Shown here in pieces: positions 47,341 through 57,026 of a stretch of DNA of 64,000 nt; position 1 is the first letter of the stretch; every line of letters starts with the position of its first letter. Made by a program: the position numbers and the translations under genes. The stretch covers positions 3,224,001 to 3,288,000 of the forward strand of contig NZ_CP139286.1 of NCBI RefSeq assembly GCF_034067285.1, written 5' to 3'. The DNA comes from Acinetobacter pittii. Lineage in GTDB: Bacteria > Pseudomonadota > Gammaproteobacteria > Pseudomonadales > Moraxellaceae. The notes under the pieces were generated by a model. The model was not told the origin of the DNA. It worked only from the letters and a program-made list of their open reading frames with translations, and searched no databases.

Positions 47341-49182
47341 ATGAGCCAGACAACACAGACCGATATCATTACGCTTGGGGATGTTGCCACTAGACTTCCT
47401 AGCTTTATTCCCAAAGTACCCCATATCCTGAATGGTCTTAAACAGGCTTATTTAAGAACAGCAAATACACCAACTGGATTAGGCGTAGCTTTTGAGAAAG
47501 CTGTTAAGCGAAATCCAAAAGGTACTGCTTTATTATTTGAAGATCAAAGTTACTCATACGAAGCTTTAAATGAATGGGCTAACCAGATTTCTCACTATTA
47601 TTTATCTCTCGGCGCACGTAAAGGTGACGTGATTGCCGTAATGGTTGAGAACCGTTCAGAGCTCATTGCTACTATTGTGGGTTTAGCTAAAATTGGGGTG
47701 ACTATTGCGCTTGTGAACACATCTCAAGTCGGTAAAGTCCTCGCTCATAGCATCAATCTTGTAAAACCAATTGCAGTGATTGCAGGTGAAGAAGTCCGTG
47801 CTGCAATTGATGAAATTCGTCAAGACTTAAACGTTCCTCAAGACCGTTTTCATTGGTTTGCAGATCAGGCAACGCGTCAAGATGCGGGAACTGCGCCTCA
47901 AGGTTATGCCAATCTTGCAATAGAAATTGATCAATTCCCGAAATTCAATCCATCGACCACACATTCTGTTCATGGAAATGATGGTCTGTTTTATATTTAT
48001 ACTTCGGGTACAACGGGCTTACCAAAAGCAGTTATTTTTAAACATAGTCGTTGGACACTCGCCTACGGTACTTACGGCCATATTTTAAATCTTGGTCCAG
48101 ATGATGTGATGTATGTCACTTTGCCGCTATATCATGCAACAGGCGTGGTTGTTTGCTGGTGTGGTGTGATTGCAGGAAGCGCTACCCTTGCCATCCGTCG
48201 TAAATATTCAACCAGTGCATTCTGGAAAGATGTACAGAAGTTTAATGCGTCTGCAATCGGCTACGTAGGTGAACTTTGCCGTTACTTGATGGATGCTCCA
48301 ACTACAGAGCTTGACCGTGCTCACCGTGTAACCAAAATGATTGGTAATGGTATGCGTCCAAACATCTGGGATAAATTCAAACAACGTTTTGGTGTCCAGG
48401 AAGTTCTAGAGCTTTATGCTTCAAGTGAAGGCAACGTTGGCTTTAGTAATATTTTCAACTTTGACAACACAGTAGGCTTCTCCCCTACGCCATACGCTAT
48501 CATTGAGTTTGATAAAGAGAAAAACGAACCGATACGCGATAAGAATGGCTGGTGTAAGAAAGTTAAAGCAGGCGAAGTCGGTTTATTGGTAGGAAAAATT
48601 ACCAGTCGCTCTCCATTTGACGGTTATACCGACCCAGAAAAGAATAAATCTGTGATTATGCAAGATGTCTTTAAAAAAGGTGACTCATATTTCAACACAG
48701 GTGATCTTGTTCGTAATATTGGTTTCCGTCATGCTCAGTTTGTTGACCGCTTAGGTGATACCTTCCGCTGGAAAGGCGAAAATGTATCTACCACCGAAGT
48801 TGAAAACATGGTGTGTGAATATGACAAGATCGCTGAAGCTGTCGTCTATGGCGTAGAAATTCCAAATACTAATGGTCGTGCAGGTATGGCAGCAATCACA
48901 CTAGCTGATGGTGCCGAGTTAAATGACACTGATTTAACAGAAATGGTGACTGTATTTAAAAAATGCTTACCTACTTACGCGGTACCAGTGTTTTTACGTA
49001 TACAAGCTAAAGTTGAAACCACAGGTACTTTTAAGTACCAAAAGAACAAATTGAAGGAAGATGCGTTTAATCCAAGCAAAACTTCTGAACGTTTACTTGC
49101 ATTATTGCCTGGTGAAAGCAGTTACTGTGACATCACAAGTGAAATTTTTGACAACATTCAGGCGTATAAATACCGTTTTTAG
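47341..49182 (+). CDS. Long-chain acyl-CoA synthetase / fatty acid transport-like (AMP-binding)
   Basis: The 613-residue protein activates fatty acids as acyl-AMP and then acyl-CoA. The AMP-binding signature YIYTSGTTGLPKAVIFKHSRW lies near residue 220. A second motif, YASSEGNVG, and the C-terminal RWKGENVSTTEVENMVCEYDKIAEAVVYG agree with the FATP/VLCS branch rather than FadD. Length fits. It stands alone after rne and before two tRNA-Lys genes. Chain-length preference is not readable. Confidence 0.88.
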   Translation: MSQTTQTDIITLGDVATRLPSFIPKVPHILNGLKQAYLRTANTPTGLGVAFEKAVKRNPKGTALLFEDQSYSYEALNEWANQISHYYLSLGARKGDVIAVMVENRSELIATIVGLAKIGVTIALVNTSQVGKVLAHSINLVKPIAVIAGEEVRAAIDEIRQDLNVPQDRFHWFADQATRQDAGTAPQGYANLAIEIDQFPKFNPSTTHSVHGNDGLFYIYTSGTTGLPKAVIFKHSRWTLAYGTYGHILNLGPDDVMYVTLPLYHATGVVVCWCGVIAGSATLAIRRKYSTSAFWKDVQKFNASAIGYVGELCRYLMDAPTTELDRAHRVTKMIGNGMRPNIWDKFKQRFGVQEVLELYASSEGNVGFSNIFNFDNTVGFSPTPYAIIEFDKEKNEPIRDKNGWCKKVKAGEVGLLVGKITSRSPFDGYTDPEKNKSVIMQDVFKKGDSYFNTGDLVRNIGFRHAQFVDRLGDTFRWKGENVSTTEVENMVCEYDKIAEAVVYGVEIPNTNGRAGMAAITLADGAELNDTDLTEMVTVFKKCLPTYAVPVFLRIQAKVETTGTFKYQKNKLKEDAFNPSKTSERLLALLPGESSYCDITSEIFDNIQAYKYRF

Positions 49183-49254
49183 TTCATTTTTTAGCTAAAT
49201 AAGAGGAAATCGTGCTTTTTATAGGCAATCATGCAAATGTTTTTAAATTTCCTC

Positions 49255-49282
49255 TTGTGTTAGTTGAATAACTTGCTAAAAT
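49255..49282 (+). promoter_or_regulatory. Promoter of the tRNA-Lys pair
   Basis: TTGTGT at 49255-49260 and TAAAAT at 49277-49282 are 16 bases apart and lie 20 bp before the first tRNA. Confidence 0.5.
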
Positions 49283-49302
49283 ACGCGACATCAAAACGAT
49301 AC

Positions 49303-49378
49303 GGGTCGTTAGCTCAGTTGGTAGAGCAGCGGACTTTTAATCCGTTGGTCCCGCGTTCGAGTCGCGGACGACCCACCA
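49303..49378 (+). tRNA. tRNA-Lys (anticodon TTT), first copy
   Basis: The 76-nt gene has a 7-bp acceptor stem (GGGTCGT/ACGACCC), the D-arm TAGCTCAGTTGGTAGAGC, anticodon loop CTTTTAA with anticodon TTT, a T-arm with GTTCGAG and an encoded CCA end. It reads lysine codons AAA and AAG. Confidence 0.97.
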
Positions 49379-49400
49379 CTTATCTGTTTTGAACCTATTT

Positions 49401-49476
49401 GGGTCGTTAGCTCAGTTGGTAGAGCAGCGGACTTTTAATCCGTTGGTCCCGCGTTCGAGTCGCGGACGACCCACCA
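49401..49476 (+). tRNA. tRNA-Lys (anticodon TTT), second copy
   Basis: This gene is identical over all 76 bases to the first copy and begins 22 bp after it, so the two are surely co-transcribed. A terminator follows at 49480. Confidence 0.97.
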
Positions 49477-49479
49477 AAT

Positions 49480-49515
49480 TCTAAAAAGCCTCTCAGTTCG
49501 AGAGGCTTTTTTTAT
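49480..49515 (+). terminator. Terminator after the tRNA pair
   Basis: AAAAAGCCTCTC and GAGAGGCTTTTTTT form a perfect stem (12 bp) with a short AGTTC loop and a T run. Confidence 0.9.
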
Positions 49516-49539
49516 TGTTAATGTATTTTAGTTTTATGA

Positions 49540-50436
49540 CTAAAAGATGACGATACATTTCTTATAAAGAACATCTCGAACCCATTCCATAAAGATTTCC
49601 AAACGTTTAGGAATATAACTTCGGTTCGGATATAGAATATTAAGTGGTAATGATTGAGCCGTGTAGGTACTCAACACTTCAACTAAAGTTCCCTGCTCAA
49701 TTTTGTCCTGAACATCGTAATATGGAAGTTGAATAATTCCTAAACCTGCACTAGCTGCTGCAATATAGGCTTCCGTATTATTTACGCTTAAAGCACTATC
49801 CATCATCACAGTTCCATTTTGATATAAAAATACGCCCTGTTTCTCTCCTAACGCTCCTGCATAGTTAATAAGTTTGTGCTGAGATAGATCTTCTAATTGT
49901 TCAGGAATGCCATATTGGTCTAGATAGTCAGCACTTGCACAGTTCACCATAATCAAGTTACCAACAAATTTTGCAATTAAACTACTACTCTCTAGCTGCC
50001 CTACCCGAACAACACAATCAATTCCTTTCTCAATTAAGTCAGTCATGTCATCAGAGCTATGAAGTTGTAAATGAATATCTGGATAGCGGCTATAAAAATC
50101 GGGAAGTTCAGGAATAATCACTTGATGCACGATTCGACTGGGCATTGAAATTTTTAGCGTGCCACGATAATGCTGCTTTTGTGTCTGTATTAACTGTTCG
50201 AGCTGTTCATAATCAAATAACAGGTTTTGGCATTCGGGCAATATTCTTTGTCCATCTTGAGTAAGGCTGACTTTACGCGTAGTCCGATGAAATAAGCGTA
50301 CTCCATAGTGAGTTTCTAGCTGTTGAATGGCACTCGTCACTGTAGAGCGAGGTAAATCAAGCTGATTTGCCACTTCACTAAAGCTTTGTCGTTTAGCGAC
50401 TTCTGTAAAAATAAAAAATTGTTGCAACCGATCCAT
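49540..50436 (-). CDS. LysR-family transcriptional regulator
   Basis: The 298-residue protein has the CrgA/AaeR-like helix-turn-helix start (FIFTEVAKRQSFSEVANQLDLPRSTVTSAIQQLETHYGVRLFHRTTRKVSL) and an effector domain. The family often controls a divergent dehydrogenase or reductase. Here it is divergent from the SDR gene at 50548, with 111 bp between. The partner is frameshifted, so regulation may now be idle. Confidence 0.9.
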   Translation of the reverse strand: MDRLQQFFIFTEVAKRQSFSEVANQLDLPRSTVTSAIQQLETHYGVRLFHRTTRKVSLTQDGQRILPECQNLLFDYEQLEQLIQTQKQHYRGTLKISMPSRIVHQVIIPELPDFYSRYPDIHLQLHSSDDMTDLIEKGIDCVVRVGQLESSSLIAKFVGNLIMVNCASADYLDQYGIPEQLEDLSQHKLINYAGALGEKQGVFLYQNGTVMMDSALSVNNTEAYIAAASAGLGIIQLPYYDVQDKIEQGTLVEVLSTYTAQSLPLNILYPNRSYIPKRLEIFMEWVRDVLYKKCIVIF

Positions 50437-50547
50437 TTAATTGTTCGTATTTTCTGAATAGTTAAACCAAACTAGCATAATTGATCAAAAATTACCTCCA
50501 ATCTAGACTAAAACACATTAAAACAAGTCATCATAGGAACAATCATC

Positions 50548-51304
50548 ATGACAACTCATACCCTTAAAAATAAAGTTGTATTGATTACAGGCGGTGCAAA
50601 AAACTTAGGTGGACTCATTAGCCGTAAGTTTGCAGAGCAAGGTGCAAAAATTGCAATTCACTACAACAGTGCTGAAACTCAGGCAGATGCAGAGCAAACG
50701 CTCGCAGAAGTTAAAGCATTGGGTGCAGATGCTGTTTTAATTCAAGCAGACCTAACGGATATTAATAATATCGAAAAGCTCTTCTTAGACACTAAACAGC
50801 ATTTTGATGGAATAGACATTGCGATTAATACCGTTGGAAAGGTTTTAAAAAAATCGTTTTTAGCTACCACAGAACAAGAGTTTGATAGCATGAGCGATAT
50901 CAACTCAAAAATTGCCTATTTATTTTATTCAATCCGCTGGACGTCATTTAAATGACAGCGGAAAGATCTGTTCAATCGTGACTTCTCTTCTTGCAGCCTA
51001 CACTGGGCTCTATTCAACCTATGAAGGTTTAAAAGCGCCTGTTGAACATTACACTCGCGCTGCATCAAAAGAATTTGGTAATCGCCAGATTTCTGTGACT
51101 GCTGTTGCACCTGGCCCAATGGATACACCGTTCTTTTATGGTCAGGAATCTGCCGAAGCAGTCGCTTACCATAAATCAGCTTCAGCTTTAGGTGGACTTA
51201 CCAAAATTGAAGATATCGAACCTTTAGTCCGCTTTTTGGTAACCGATGGTTGGTGGATTACGGGTCAGACGATTTTTGCAAATGGTGGCTATACTACTCG
51301 CTAA
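50548..51304 (+). pseudogene. Short-chain dehydrogenase/reductase gene with a frameshift
   Basis: The first part (50548 on) carries the Rossmann motif TGGAKNLGG, and the second part (from about 50924) carries the catalytic YxxxK (YEGLK) with the upstream Ser in SIVTS and the tail TGQTIFANGGYTTR. They are in different frames: the first ends YLFYSIRWTSFK, whereas the conserved reading would run FIQSAGRHLND. The break lies at about 50917-50925 in TATTTATTTTATTC, consistent with one extra T. The full product would be about 250 residues, normal for the family. The gene is divergent from a LysR regulator. It may be a true pseudogene or a sequencing error in a T-rich run. Confidence 0.83.
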
Positions 51305-51307
51305 AAT

Positions 51308-51338
51308 CAAAAAGCCGCATTTGATAATGCGGCTTTTA
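51308..51338. terminator. Terminator between the SDR gene and hemW
   Basis: AAAAAGCCGCATT and AATGCGGCTTTTA form a 12-bp stem with a short loop, placed between converging genes. Confidence 0.88.
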
Positions 51339-51348
51339 CTTTGTTTTA

Positions 51349-52503
51349 TTATAAAAACTCTTCAAGCACGGAGTTCAAGAAAATATGTCCTTGCTCTGTA
51401 CAAGCTAAACGAGAACTATCCTCTACCAAAAGCTTTCTAGCTCGTAGTGAAGTGAGTACCTCATTTAAATGATCTAGGCTTAAGCCCGTACGCTGTTCAT
51501 ATAACTCAGCTTTTACACCATCATTTAGACGTAAAGCATTCATCATAAACTCAAAAGGTAGCTCTTCTGCCTCAATCTTTTTCATTTGCAAATGTTCAGC
51601 TGGAACCTTAGCTAAATAGTCTTTTGGCAAACGAGTCTTTTGGAAACGATACACACCATCCGGTCGTGTCACTTTGCCATGTGCACCTGCCCCAATCGCA
51701 AGATAATCCCCAAACTCCCAATAATTCAAATTATGGGCTGAAGGCTGCTCTTTACGCCAAGCCGATACTTCATAGTTTATAAAACCATTGGCTTTTAGAT
51801 AAGCTTCACCTTGCTCTTGAATGTCTTCTAGCACTTCATCCTGAGGTAAAACAGGTTGAGTACGGAAAAATACCGTATTTGGCTCAATGGTGAGTTGATA
51901 CCAACTGATATGTGTCGCCCCCTGCTCTACAGCGACTTTTAAATCATAAAGTGCTTGCTCGAGTGTTTGTTCTGGCAAGCCATGCATCAAATCGACATTA
52001 ACTCGCTTAAAGCCTGCTTGTCTTGCTTGCTCAATTGCATCCATAGCATTGTTTGCTGAATGAATACGTCCAAGCTTTTGCAAGTGATCAGTATTAAAAG
52101 TTTGTACGCCAATGGATAAACGATTAATGCCCGCGTCTAAATAGCCTGCAAACGGGTCATGTTCTAGTGTTCCCGGGTTAGCCTCTAAGGTAATTTCACA
52201 GCCATCTTCAAAGTTAAGCCGTGACTTAAGCTGTTCAAACAGCCATGCATAGCCTTTGGCAGAAATGAGTGAAGGTGTTCCGCCACCAATAAATACACTG
52301 TGAATTGAACGCCCTTGTGCCATCTCGATTTGAGTTTCAAAGTCGGCCACCAATGCTTTTAAATAAGTTTGCTCAAGCTCTGACGAAAGCGCACCATCAG
52401 GCACCGCATGCGAGTTAAAGTCGCAATATGGACATTTACGCACACACCAAGGCATATGAATATATAAAGATAAAGGAATAGAAGCAGGGTTTAATACGGC
52501 CAA
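51349..52503 (-). CDS. hemW: Radical SAM haem chaperone HemW
   Basis: The protein has 384 residues. It has a 4Fe-4S radical SAM motif CVRKCPYCDF (CxxxCxxC) near residue 20, FIGGGTPSLIS near residue 70, and the C-terminal wing with LRLNDGVKAELYEQRTG. HemW was long annotated as oxygen-independent coproporphyrinogen oxidase. Its extra cysteine after the motif pattern and the missing HemN-specific residues fit HemW, which delivers haem rather than oxidising coproporphyrinogen. It reads as complete. Confidence 0.9.
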   Translation of the reverse strand: MAVLNPASIPLSLYIHMPWCVRKCPYCDFNSHAVPDGALSSELEQTYLKALVADFETQIEMAQGRSIHSVFIGGGTPSLISAKGYAWLFEQLKSRLNFEDGCEITLEANPGTLEHDPFAGYLDAGINRLSIGVQTFNTDHLQKLGRIHSANNAMDAIEQARQAGFKRVNVDLMHGLPEQTLEQALYDLKVAVEQGATHISWYQLTIEPNTVFFRTQPVLPQDEVLEDIQEQGEAYLKANGFINYEVSAWRKEQPSAHNLNYWEFGDYLAIGAGAHGKVTRPDGVYRFQKTRLPKDYLAKVPAEHLQMKKIEAEELPFEFMMNALRLNDGVKAELYEQRTGLSLDHLNEVLTSLRARKLLVEDSSRLACTEQGHIFLNSVLEEFL

Positions 52504-52619
52504 GGAGCAGGTCCAATTTACACAATATTTCTATTTTAACATGACTGCATCAATGGGCTTATGAAAACATACCTTAATTGCTTTAGACTAAATTTAAATA
52601 ATCTTAAATATTGATAAAA

Positions 52620-53081
52620 ATGATGAAATTCTCTAGTCAACTTTTCCTATTTTTACCCTTAGCCTTGGGAATCGGTGTTGCCATGGCTTTTCAAACCGCA
52701 ATTAATGCTCAGCTTCGTGAGCAGTTACATTCACCATTACAAGCGGCATTATTATCATTTTTCATCGGTACTATTGTTTTAGCAGTTATGGTTTTCTTTC
52801 AAAGTGCCGAGAAACCTAGTTTAAGTGAAATATCCAATATTCCATGGCTTCTTTGGACAGGAGGATTCCTTGGGGTTTATGCAATTAGCATGAGCATTTA
52901 TACTGCACCTAAACTTGGTTTTTTAACCTTTACAGGGCTAGTCGTTTTTGGGCAAATCGTTATTTCTATGTTACTTGATCATTTTGGCTGGTTAGGTACA
53001 GAAAAAACACCTGTTACATGGCAACGGTTTCTTGGTGGAGTCATCATCTTTGTTGGTGTGGTACTTACTTTGCAACGTTAG
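52620..53081 (+). CDS. DMT-family transporter (YdcZ/DUF606)
   Basis: The 153-residue product has five hydrophobic helices, including GIGVAMAFQTAINAQLRE and LLDHFGWLG, typical of the half-size YdcZ/DUF606 branch of the drug/metabolite transporters. Such proteins may dimerise. The start is unclear: ATG codons at 52620 and 52623 are adjacent and no strong ribosome site is seen. abeM begins 32 bp downstream with a GTG. Confidence 0.8.
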   Translation: MMKFSSQLFLFLPLALGIGVAMAFQTAINAQLREQLHSPLQAALLSFFIGTIVLAVMVFFQSAEKPSLSEISNIPWLLWTGGFLGVYAISMSIYTAPKLGFLTFTGLVVFGQIVISMLLDHFGWLGTEKTPVTWQRFLGGVIIFVGVVLTLQR

Positions 53082-53113
53082 CTTCATTTTTATATTTAAA
53101 AAGAGTACCTTTT

Positions 53114-54460
53114 GTGTCGAATGTCACATCTTTTCGGTCTGAACTAAAACAACTCTTCCACTTAATGCTACCGATTTTAATTACCCAGTTTGCTCAAGCA
53201 GGATTCGGGTTAATTGACACTATTATGGCTGGGCATTTATCTGCAACCGATTTAGCTGCAATTGCTGTAGGGGTCGGTTTATGGATTCCAGTCATGCTCC
53301 TGTTCAGTGGCATCATGATTGCAACCACACCATTGGTCGCTGAAGCAAAGGGTGCAAGAAATACAGAACAAATTCCTGTCATTGTTCGTCAATCATTGTG
53401 GGTTGCTGTCATTTTAGGTGTACTGGCAATGCTCATTTTGCAGCTTATGCCATTTTTCTTGCATGTGTTTGGTGTTCCTGAAAGCTTACAACCTAAAGCA
53501 AGTTTATTTTTACATGCCATTGGCTTGGGTATGCCAGCAGTGACCATGTATGCAGCTCTACGCGGTTATTCGGAGGCATTAGGCCATCCACGTCCTGTAA
53601 CGGTAATTAGCTTACTGGCCTTAGTAGTTTTAATCCCTCTTAACATGATTTTTATGCATGGGTTGGGGCCAATACCTGCTTTAGGTAGCGCAGGCTGCGG
53701 TTTTGCAACATCCATTTTACAGTGGCTCATGCTGATTACGTTAGCTGGCTATATTTATAAAGCTTCGGCTTATCGAAATACCTCTATTTTTAGCAGATTC
53801 GATAAAATTAACCTGACTTGGGTTAAAAGAATTTTACAGCTTGGCCTACCAATCGGTTTAGCCGTGTTCTTTGAAGTGAGTATTTTCAGTACAGGCGCAT
53901 TGGTGCTTAGTCCATTGGGTGAAGTCTTTATTGCAGCGCATCAAGTTGCAATTTCAGTGACTTCAGTGCTGTTTATGATTCCACTTTCACTTGCCATAGC
54001 CTTAACCATTCGTGTGGGAACGTATTATGGTGAAAAAAATTGGGCTTCCATGTACCAAGTACAAAAGATTGGTCTAAGCACAGCCATATTTTTTGCTTTA
54101 TTGACTATGTCTTTTATTGCCTTAGGTCGTGAACAAATTGTCTCGGTGTACACTCAAGACTTAACCGTATTCCCTGTTGCGATGTATTTACTCTGGTTTG
54201 CCATGGCTTATCAGTTAATGGATGCATTACAAGTCAGCGCGGCAGGCTGTTTAAGAGGTATGCAAGATACGCAAGCACCGATGTGGATTACACTCATGGC
54301 GTACTGGGTAATTGCTTTCCCTATCGGACTTTATTTAGCACGTTATACCCATTGGGGTGTAGCTGGCGTGTGGCTAGGTTTAATTATTGGTTTAAGTATT
54401 GCTTGTGTTTTATTACTTTCAAGGCTTTATTTGAATACCAAACGTTTAAGCAAAACCTAA
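53114..54460 (+). CDS. abeM: MATE-family multidrug efflux pump AbeM
   Basis: AbeM is a proton-coupled efflux pump of Acinetobacter baumannii for norfloxacin, ciprofloxacin, dyes and other cations. The 448-residue product has 12 transmembrane helices and the MATE halves begin FHLMLPILITQFAQAGFG and RILQLGLPIGLAVFFEV. I use the GTG at 53114 because its 448-residue product agrees with the known length and start (SNVTSFRSELKQLF). An in-frame ATG at 53018 lies inside the upstream YdcZ gene. The 32-bp gap suggests a shared transcript. Confidence 0.88.
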   Translation: MSNVTSFRSELKQLFHLMLPILITQFAQAGFGLIDTIMAGHLSATDLAAIAVGVGLWIPVMLLFSGIMIATTPLVAEAKGARNTEQIPVIVRQSLWVAVILGVLAMLILQLMPFFLHVFGVPESLQPKASLFLHAIGLGMPAVTMYAALRGYSEALGHPRPVTVISLLALVVLIPLNMIFMHGLGPIPALGSAGCGFATSILQWLMLITLAGYIYKASAYRNTSIFSRFDKINLTWVKRILQLGLPIGLAVFFEVSIFSTGALVLSPLGEVFIAAHQVAISVTSVLFMIPLSLAIALTIRVGTYYGEKNWASMYQVQKIGLSTAIFFALLTMSFIALGREQIVSVYTQDLTVFPVAMYLLWFAMAYQLMDALQVSAAGCLRGMQDTQAPMWITLMAYWVIAFPIGLYLARYTHWGVAGVWLGLIIGLSIACVLLLSRLYLNTKRLSKT

Positions 54461-54494
54461 TAAAAAAGCCGATTATTCATCGGCTTTTTTTTAT
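54461..54494. terminator. Terminator after abeM
   Basis: AAAAAGCCGATTA and the matching CATCGGCTTTTTT form a stem with a short loop and a T run. It also serves the converging acyl-CoA dehydrogenase-like gene. Confidence 0.88.
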
Positions 54495-54495
54495 T

Positions 54496-55746
54496 TTATG
54501 CAGACTTGGCCCGCGGGCTTGCTCCAATTTGCCAGACAAAAGGTAAATCGGTACGGTTTACTTCCCAATCTCCAATCACCTTTTCTTTATAGATGAGTGG
54601 ATTATGCGAAGATACCGTGCGTGCGTTACGCCAGAAACGGTCGAGTTGTTTAACCTGACTACTTGCTGATGCACCTAAAGCATTAAATAACTGGCTGGTT
54701 AAATCCAGTACTAAATTAGAAATCACCACCTGCCCTTGGGCTGACTCAAGCTCTGCATCCACATTAAACTGATACTCTTTTACTTCTAAGTCGCTAAAGT
54801 AGCTTTCATAAGCCTTTTGTAATGCTTCCGCCGTTTTAATCGTAATTGCTAAACTTGCATAGGCTTGAGCAGAGGCTTTACCCACCACCTGTAAAACTTG
54901 TGGATCATGACGAACAAGGTCACCATTACCATGACTAAAAATACGCTTTCGCTCTCGTATTTCTTGGCTAAAAGTTTCGACTGCGGCATGCGCAATCCCT
55001 GTTAAAGTTGCAAGGTGGACAACCTGATAAAAAGCAGTTTGATATTTAAAACGTTGATCAAATGGAATGAGGTGCGAAGCTGGCAAGTGAACCTGATGCA
55101 CTTTTAAAGTGCCACTGCCCGTTGTCTTTTGACCAAAGCCATCCCAATCATCAATCACGCTCACACCTGATTCATGACGATAAATAGCAGCAATTACATG
55201 ACGGTCATTCACTTCATCGTAGGCAAATAAATCGATCCAGTCAGCAAAAATACTTCCTGTCGAATAGTACTTTTCACCATTCACCACCAAGTTACCCGAA
55301 GCATCTTTGGTTACTCGTGTAACGACATCACCAATTTGTACATTTCCAATTTCTGTCCATGCATTTCCGACTAAATCACCTTGCACAAAACGCTGAAACC
55401 AAACCTCCTGCGAATGCTCTTTATGGGCAACTAAACGGTCTTCAACAAAAGCGAAGTGTCCACGTAAAGCTTGCACAATATTCGAGTCTGCTTGCGCCAA
55501 TTCTGCTAGAAGCTGGAAAAGTTGCGGCAATGACACCCCATCTCCACCATATTTACGCGGTACCCGTACTGCACCTAATTTGAGTTCTTTTAACCACTGA
55601 ATCGGTTCAAAAGGCAAGATTCGTTCTTTTTCACGTTGAATTGCACCTTGAGCAATTTTTTCAAAAACTGGACGAAATCTACTTGCGACCTTTTCATAAT
55701 CGGCGCCGACAGACAATTCTTCTAATTCAATTTGGGTAACTGTCAT
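54496..55746 (-). CDS. Acyl-CoA dehydrogenase-family protein (SfnB/DszC-like), first of a pair
   Basis: The 416-residue product belongs to the acyl-CoA dehydrogenase fold. Its features are GAVRVPRKYGGDGVSLPQLFQLLAELAQADSNIVQ near residue 55, FGQKTTGSG near residue 205, and a C-terminal helix bundle with RFWRNARTVSSHNPLIYKEK. These match flavin monooxygenases of sulfur scavenging such as SfnB and DszC, which need FMNH2. It lies 32 bp after the sister gene. Reaction and substrate are inferred from family only. Confidence 0.83.
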   Translation of the reverse strand: MTVTQIELEELSVGADYEKVASRFRPVFEKIAQGAIQREKERILPFEPIQWLKELKLGAVRVPRKYGGDGVSLPQLFQLLAELAQADSNIVQALRGHFAFVEDRLVAHKEHSQEVWFQRFVQGDLVGNAWTEIGNVQIGDVVTRVTKDASGNLVVNGEKYYSTGSIFADWIDLFAYDEVNDRHVIAAIYRHESGVSVIDDWDGFGQKTTGSGTLKVHQVHLPASHLIPFDQRFKYQTAFYQVVHLATLTGIAHAAVETFSQEIRERKRIFSHGNGDLVRHDPQVLQVVGKASAQAYASLAITIKTAEALQKAYESYFSDLEVKEYQFNVDAELESAQGQVVISNLVLDLTSQLFNALGASASSQVKQLDRFWRNARTVSSHNPLIYKEKVIGDWEVNRTDLPFVWQIGASPRAKSA

Positions 55747-55778
55747 CTTTATTCTCCTAATCTTATTTTTTCTTCACT

Positions 55779-57026
55779 TTAGCTCCATGCATGACGAGGT
55801 GGATAGATGCCATTGAGGTAATAATTACCGACAATGTGATATTTCCAACGCACTGGATCATGCAAGGTGTGAGTGCGAGCATTACGCCAATGGCGGTCCA
55901 GATTAAGCTCTGACAAGGTCGATCGTGTTCCAGACAACTCAAAAAGCTTATTCGCTGCTAAAATCGCAATTTCTGTGGTTAAGACTTTTGCTTCAGCAAC
56001 CAATAATGTCGCTTGGTTTACATGCTCTTCTGTTGTGTCGGCAATTGCCTGATCAATCGCATCTCCTGCTAAATCTAATACCGCTTCTGCTGCACGCAGT
56101 TTTATTTTTAAATCACCAATATTTGCAATTGTGTAAGGGTCATCACTCGCTTTTTCCAAACCTGAATCGACCCATGCACGACTATGATTTTTGACATAGT
56201 GAATTGTTTCTTCAATTGCGCCACGTGCAATACCTGCATCGACAGCAGCTTGAATAAATTGTGAAATTGCACCTGCTGGAGTAGGACGTTCAAAAGCCTG
56301 ATAAATCGGAATTAGATATTCTTCACGTACGGGAACTTGATTTAACTCTACCGTACCACTAGCCGTGGTTCGTTGCCCAAAACCAGACCAGTCATTAATA
56401 ATATTCACCCCTGAAGTTTCCCGAGGAACTAGCGCCGCATAAGGCTGCCCCTGTTCATTTACAGCGACAATTGGAACCCAATGTGCCAGTAAAGCGCCTG
56501 TTGCAAAGAATTTCTTCCCATTAATTTCATAACCATGCTCGGTCTTTCGTAAGGTCGTAGTGAGGTCAGCAACCGTTTTGCTATGTTTTTCCGAAAAGGC
56601 ATTACCAAAACGAATTCCTCTTAGCACCAAATTAAAGAAGAACTGTTGTTGTTCAGGTTTCGCATCAAGACGTAAATGTTCAATAAAAGCCAAATGATTT
56701 TGAGGCAGTTGTGCAAGAGATGGATCAACGCTCGCAATTGTTTTGATGACCTCAGCCAAGGTTCGATATTTAACTTGTGCGCCACCAAATTGCTTAGGGA
56801 CCGTAATGGCCCATAAACCACTTTGTGAGAACTGTTGAATTTCATTTAAGGGTAAACGGCGCTCTCTGTCTCGCTCAGATGCTTCTTGTGCAAACTCCTG
56901 GGCAAGAAGTTTGGCAACCTCAATTGCTTCTTCATCAGAACGAATAATATGCGCATCTTTTGACTGCTCAAACACAGATAAAGGAACCGCCTGAGACCGC
57001 CCATGGGCTGAACTTAAACTTGTCAT
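55779..57026 (-). CDS. SfnB-like acyl-CoA dehydrogenase-family oxidoreductase, second of a pair
   Basis: The 415-residue product resembles SfnB, a flavin-dependent oxidoreductase used in dimethyl sulfone or other organosulfur assimilation. Its N-domain motif (LWAITVPKQFGGAQVKYRTLAEVIKTIASVDPSLAQLPQNH) and FGQRTTASGTVEL and HWRNARTHTLHDPVRWKYH match the neighbour, so the two derive from a duplication. The genes are in one direction with 32 bp between and no terminator. The region upstream shows no clear regulator site. Confidence 0.83.
   Translation of the reverse strand: MTSLSSAHGRSQAVPLSVFEQSKDAHIIRSDEEAIEVAKLLAQEFAQEASERDRERRLPLNEIQQFSQSGLWAITVPKQFGGAQVKYRTLAEVIKTIASVDPSLAQLPQNHLAFIEHLRLDAKPEQQQFFFNLVLRGIRFGNAFSEKHSKTVADLTTTLRKTEHGYEINGKKFFATGALLAHWVPIVAVNEQGQPYAALVPRETSGVNIINDWSGFGQRTTASGTVELNQVPVREEYLIPIYQAFERPTPAGAISQFIQAAVDAGIARGAIEETIHYVKNHSRAWVDSGLEKASDDPYTIANIGDLKIKLRAAEAVLDLAGDAIDQAIADTTEEHVNQATLLVAEAKVLTTEIAILAANKLFELSGTRSTLSELNLDRHWRNARTHTLHDPVRWKYHIVGNYYLNGIYPPRHAWS

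Noticed and set aside
49303..49476. tRNA-Lys pair considered as a phage attachment site
   Set aside because: No integrase, phage gene or tRNA 3' duplication flanks them; the 76-bp direct repeat is simply two tRNA genes.
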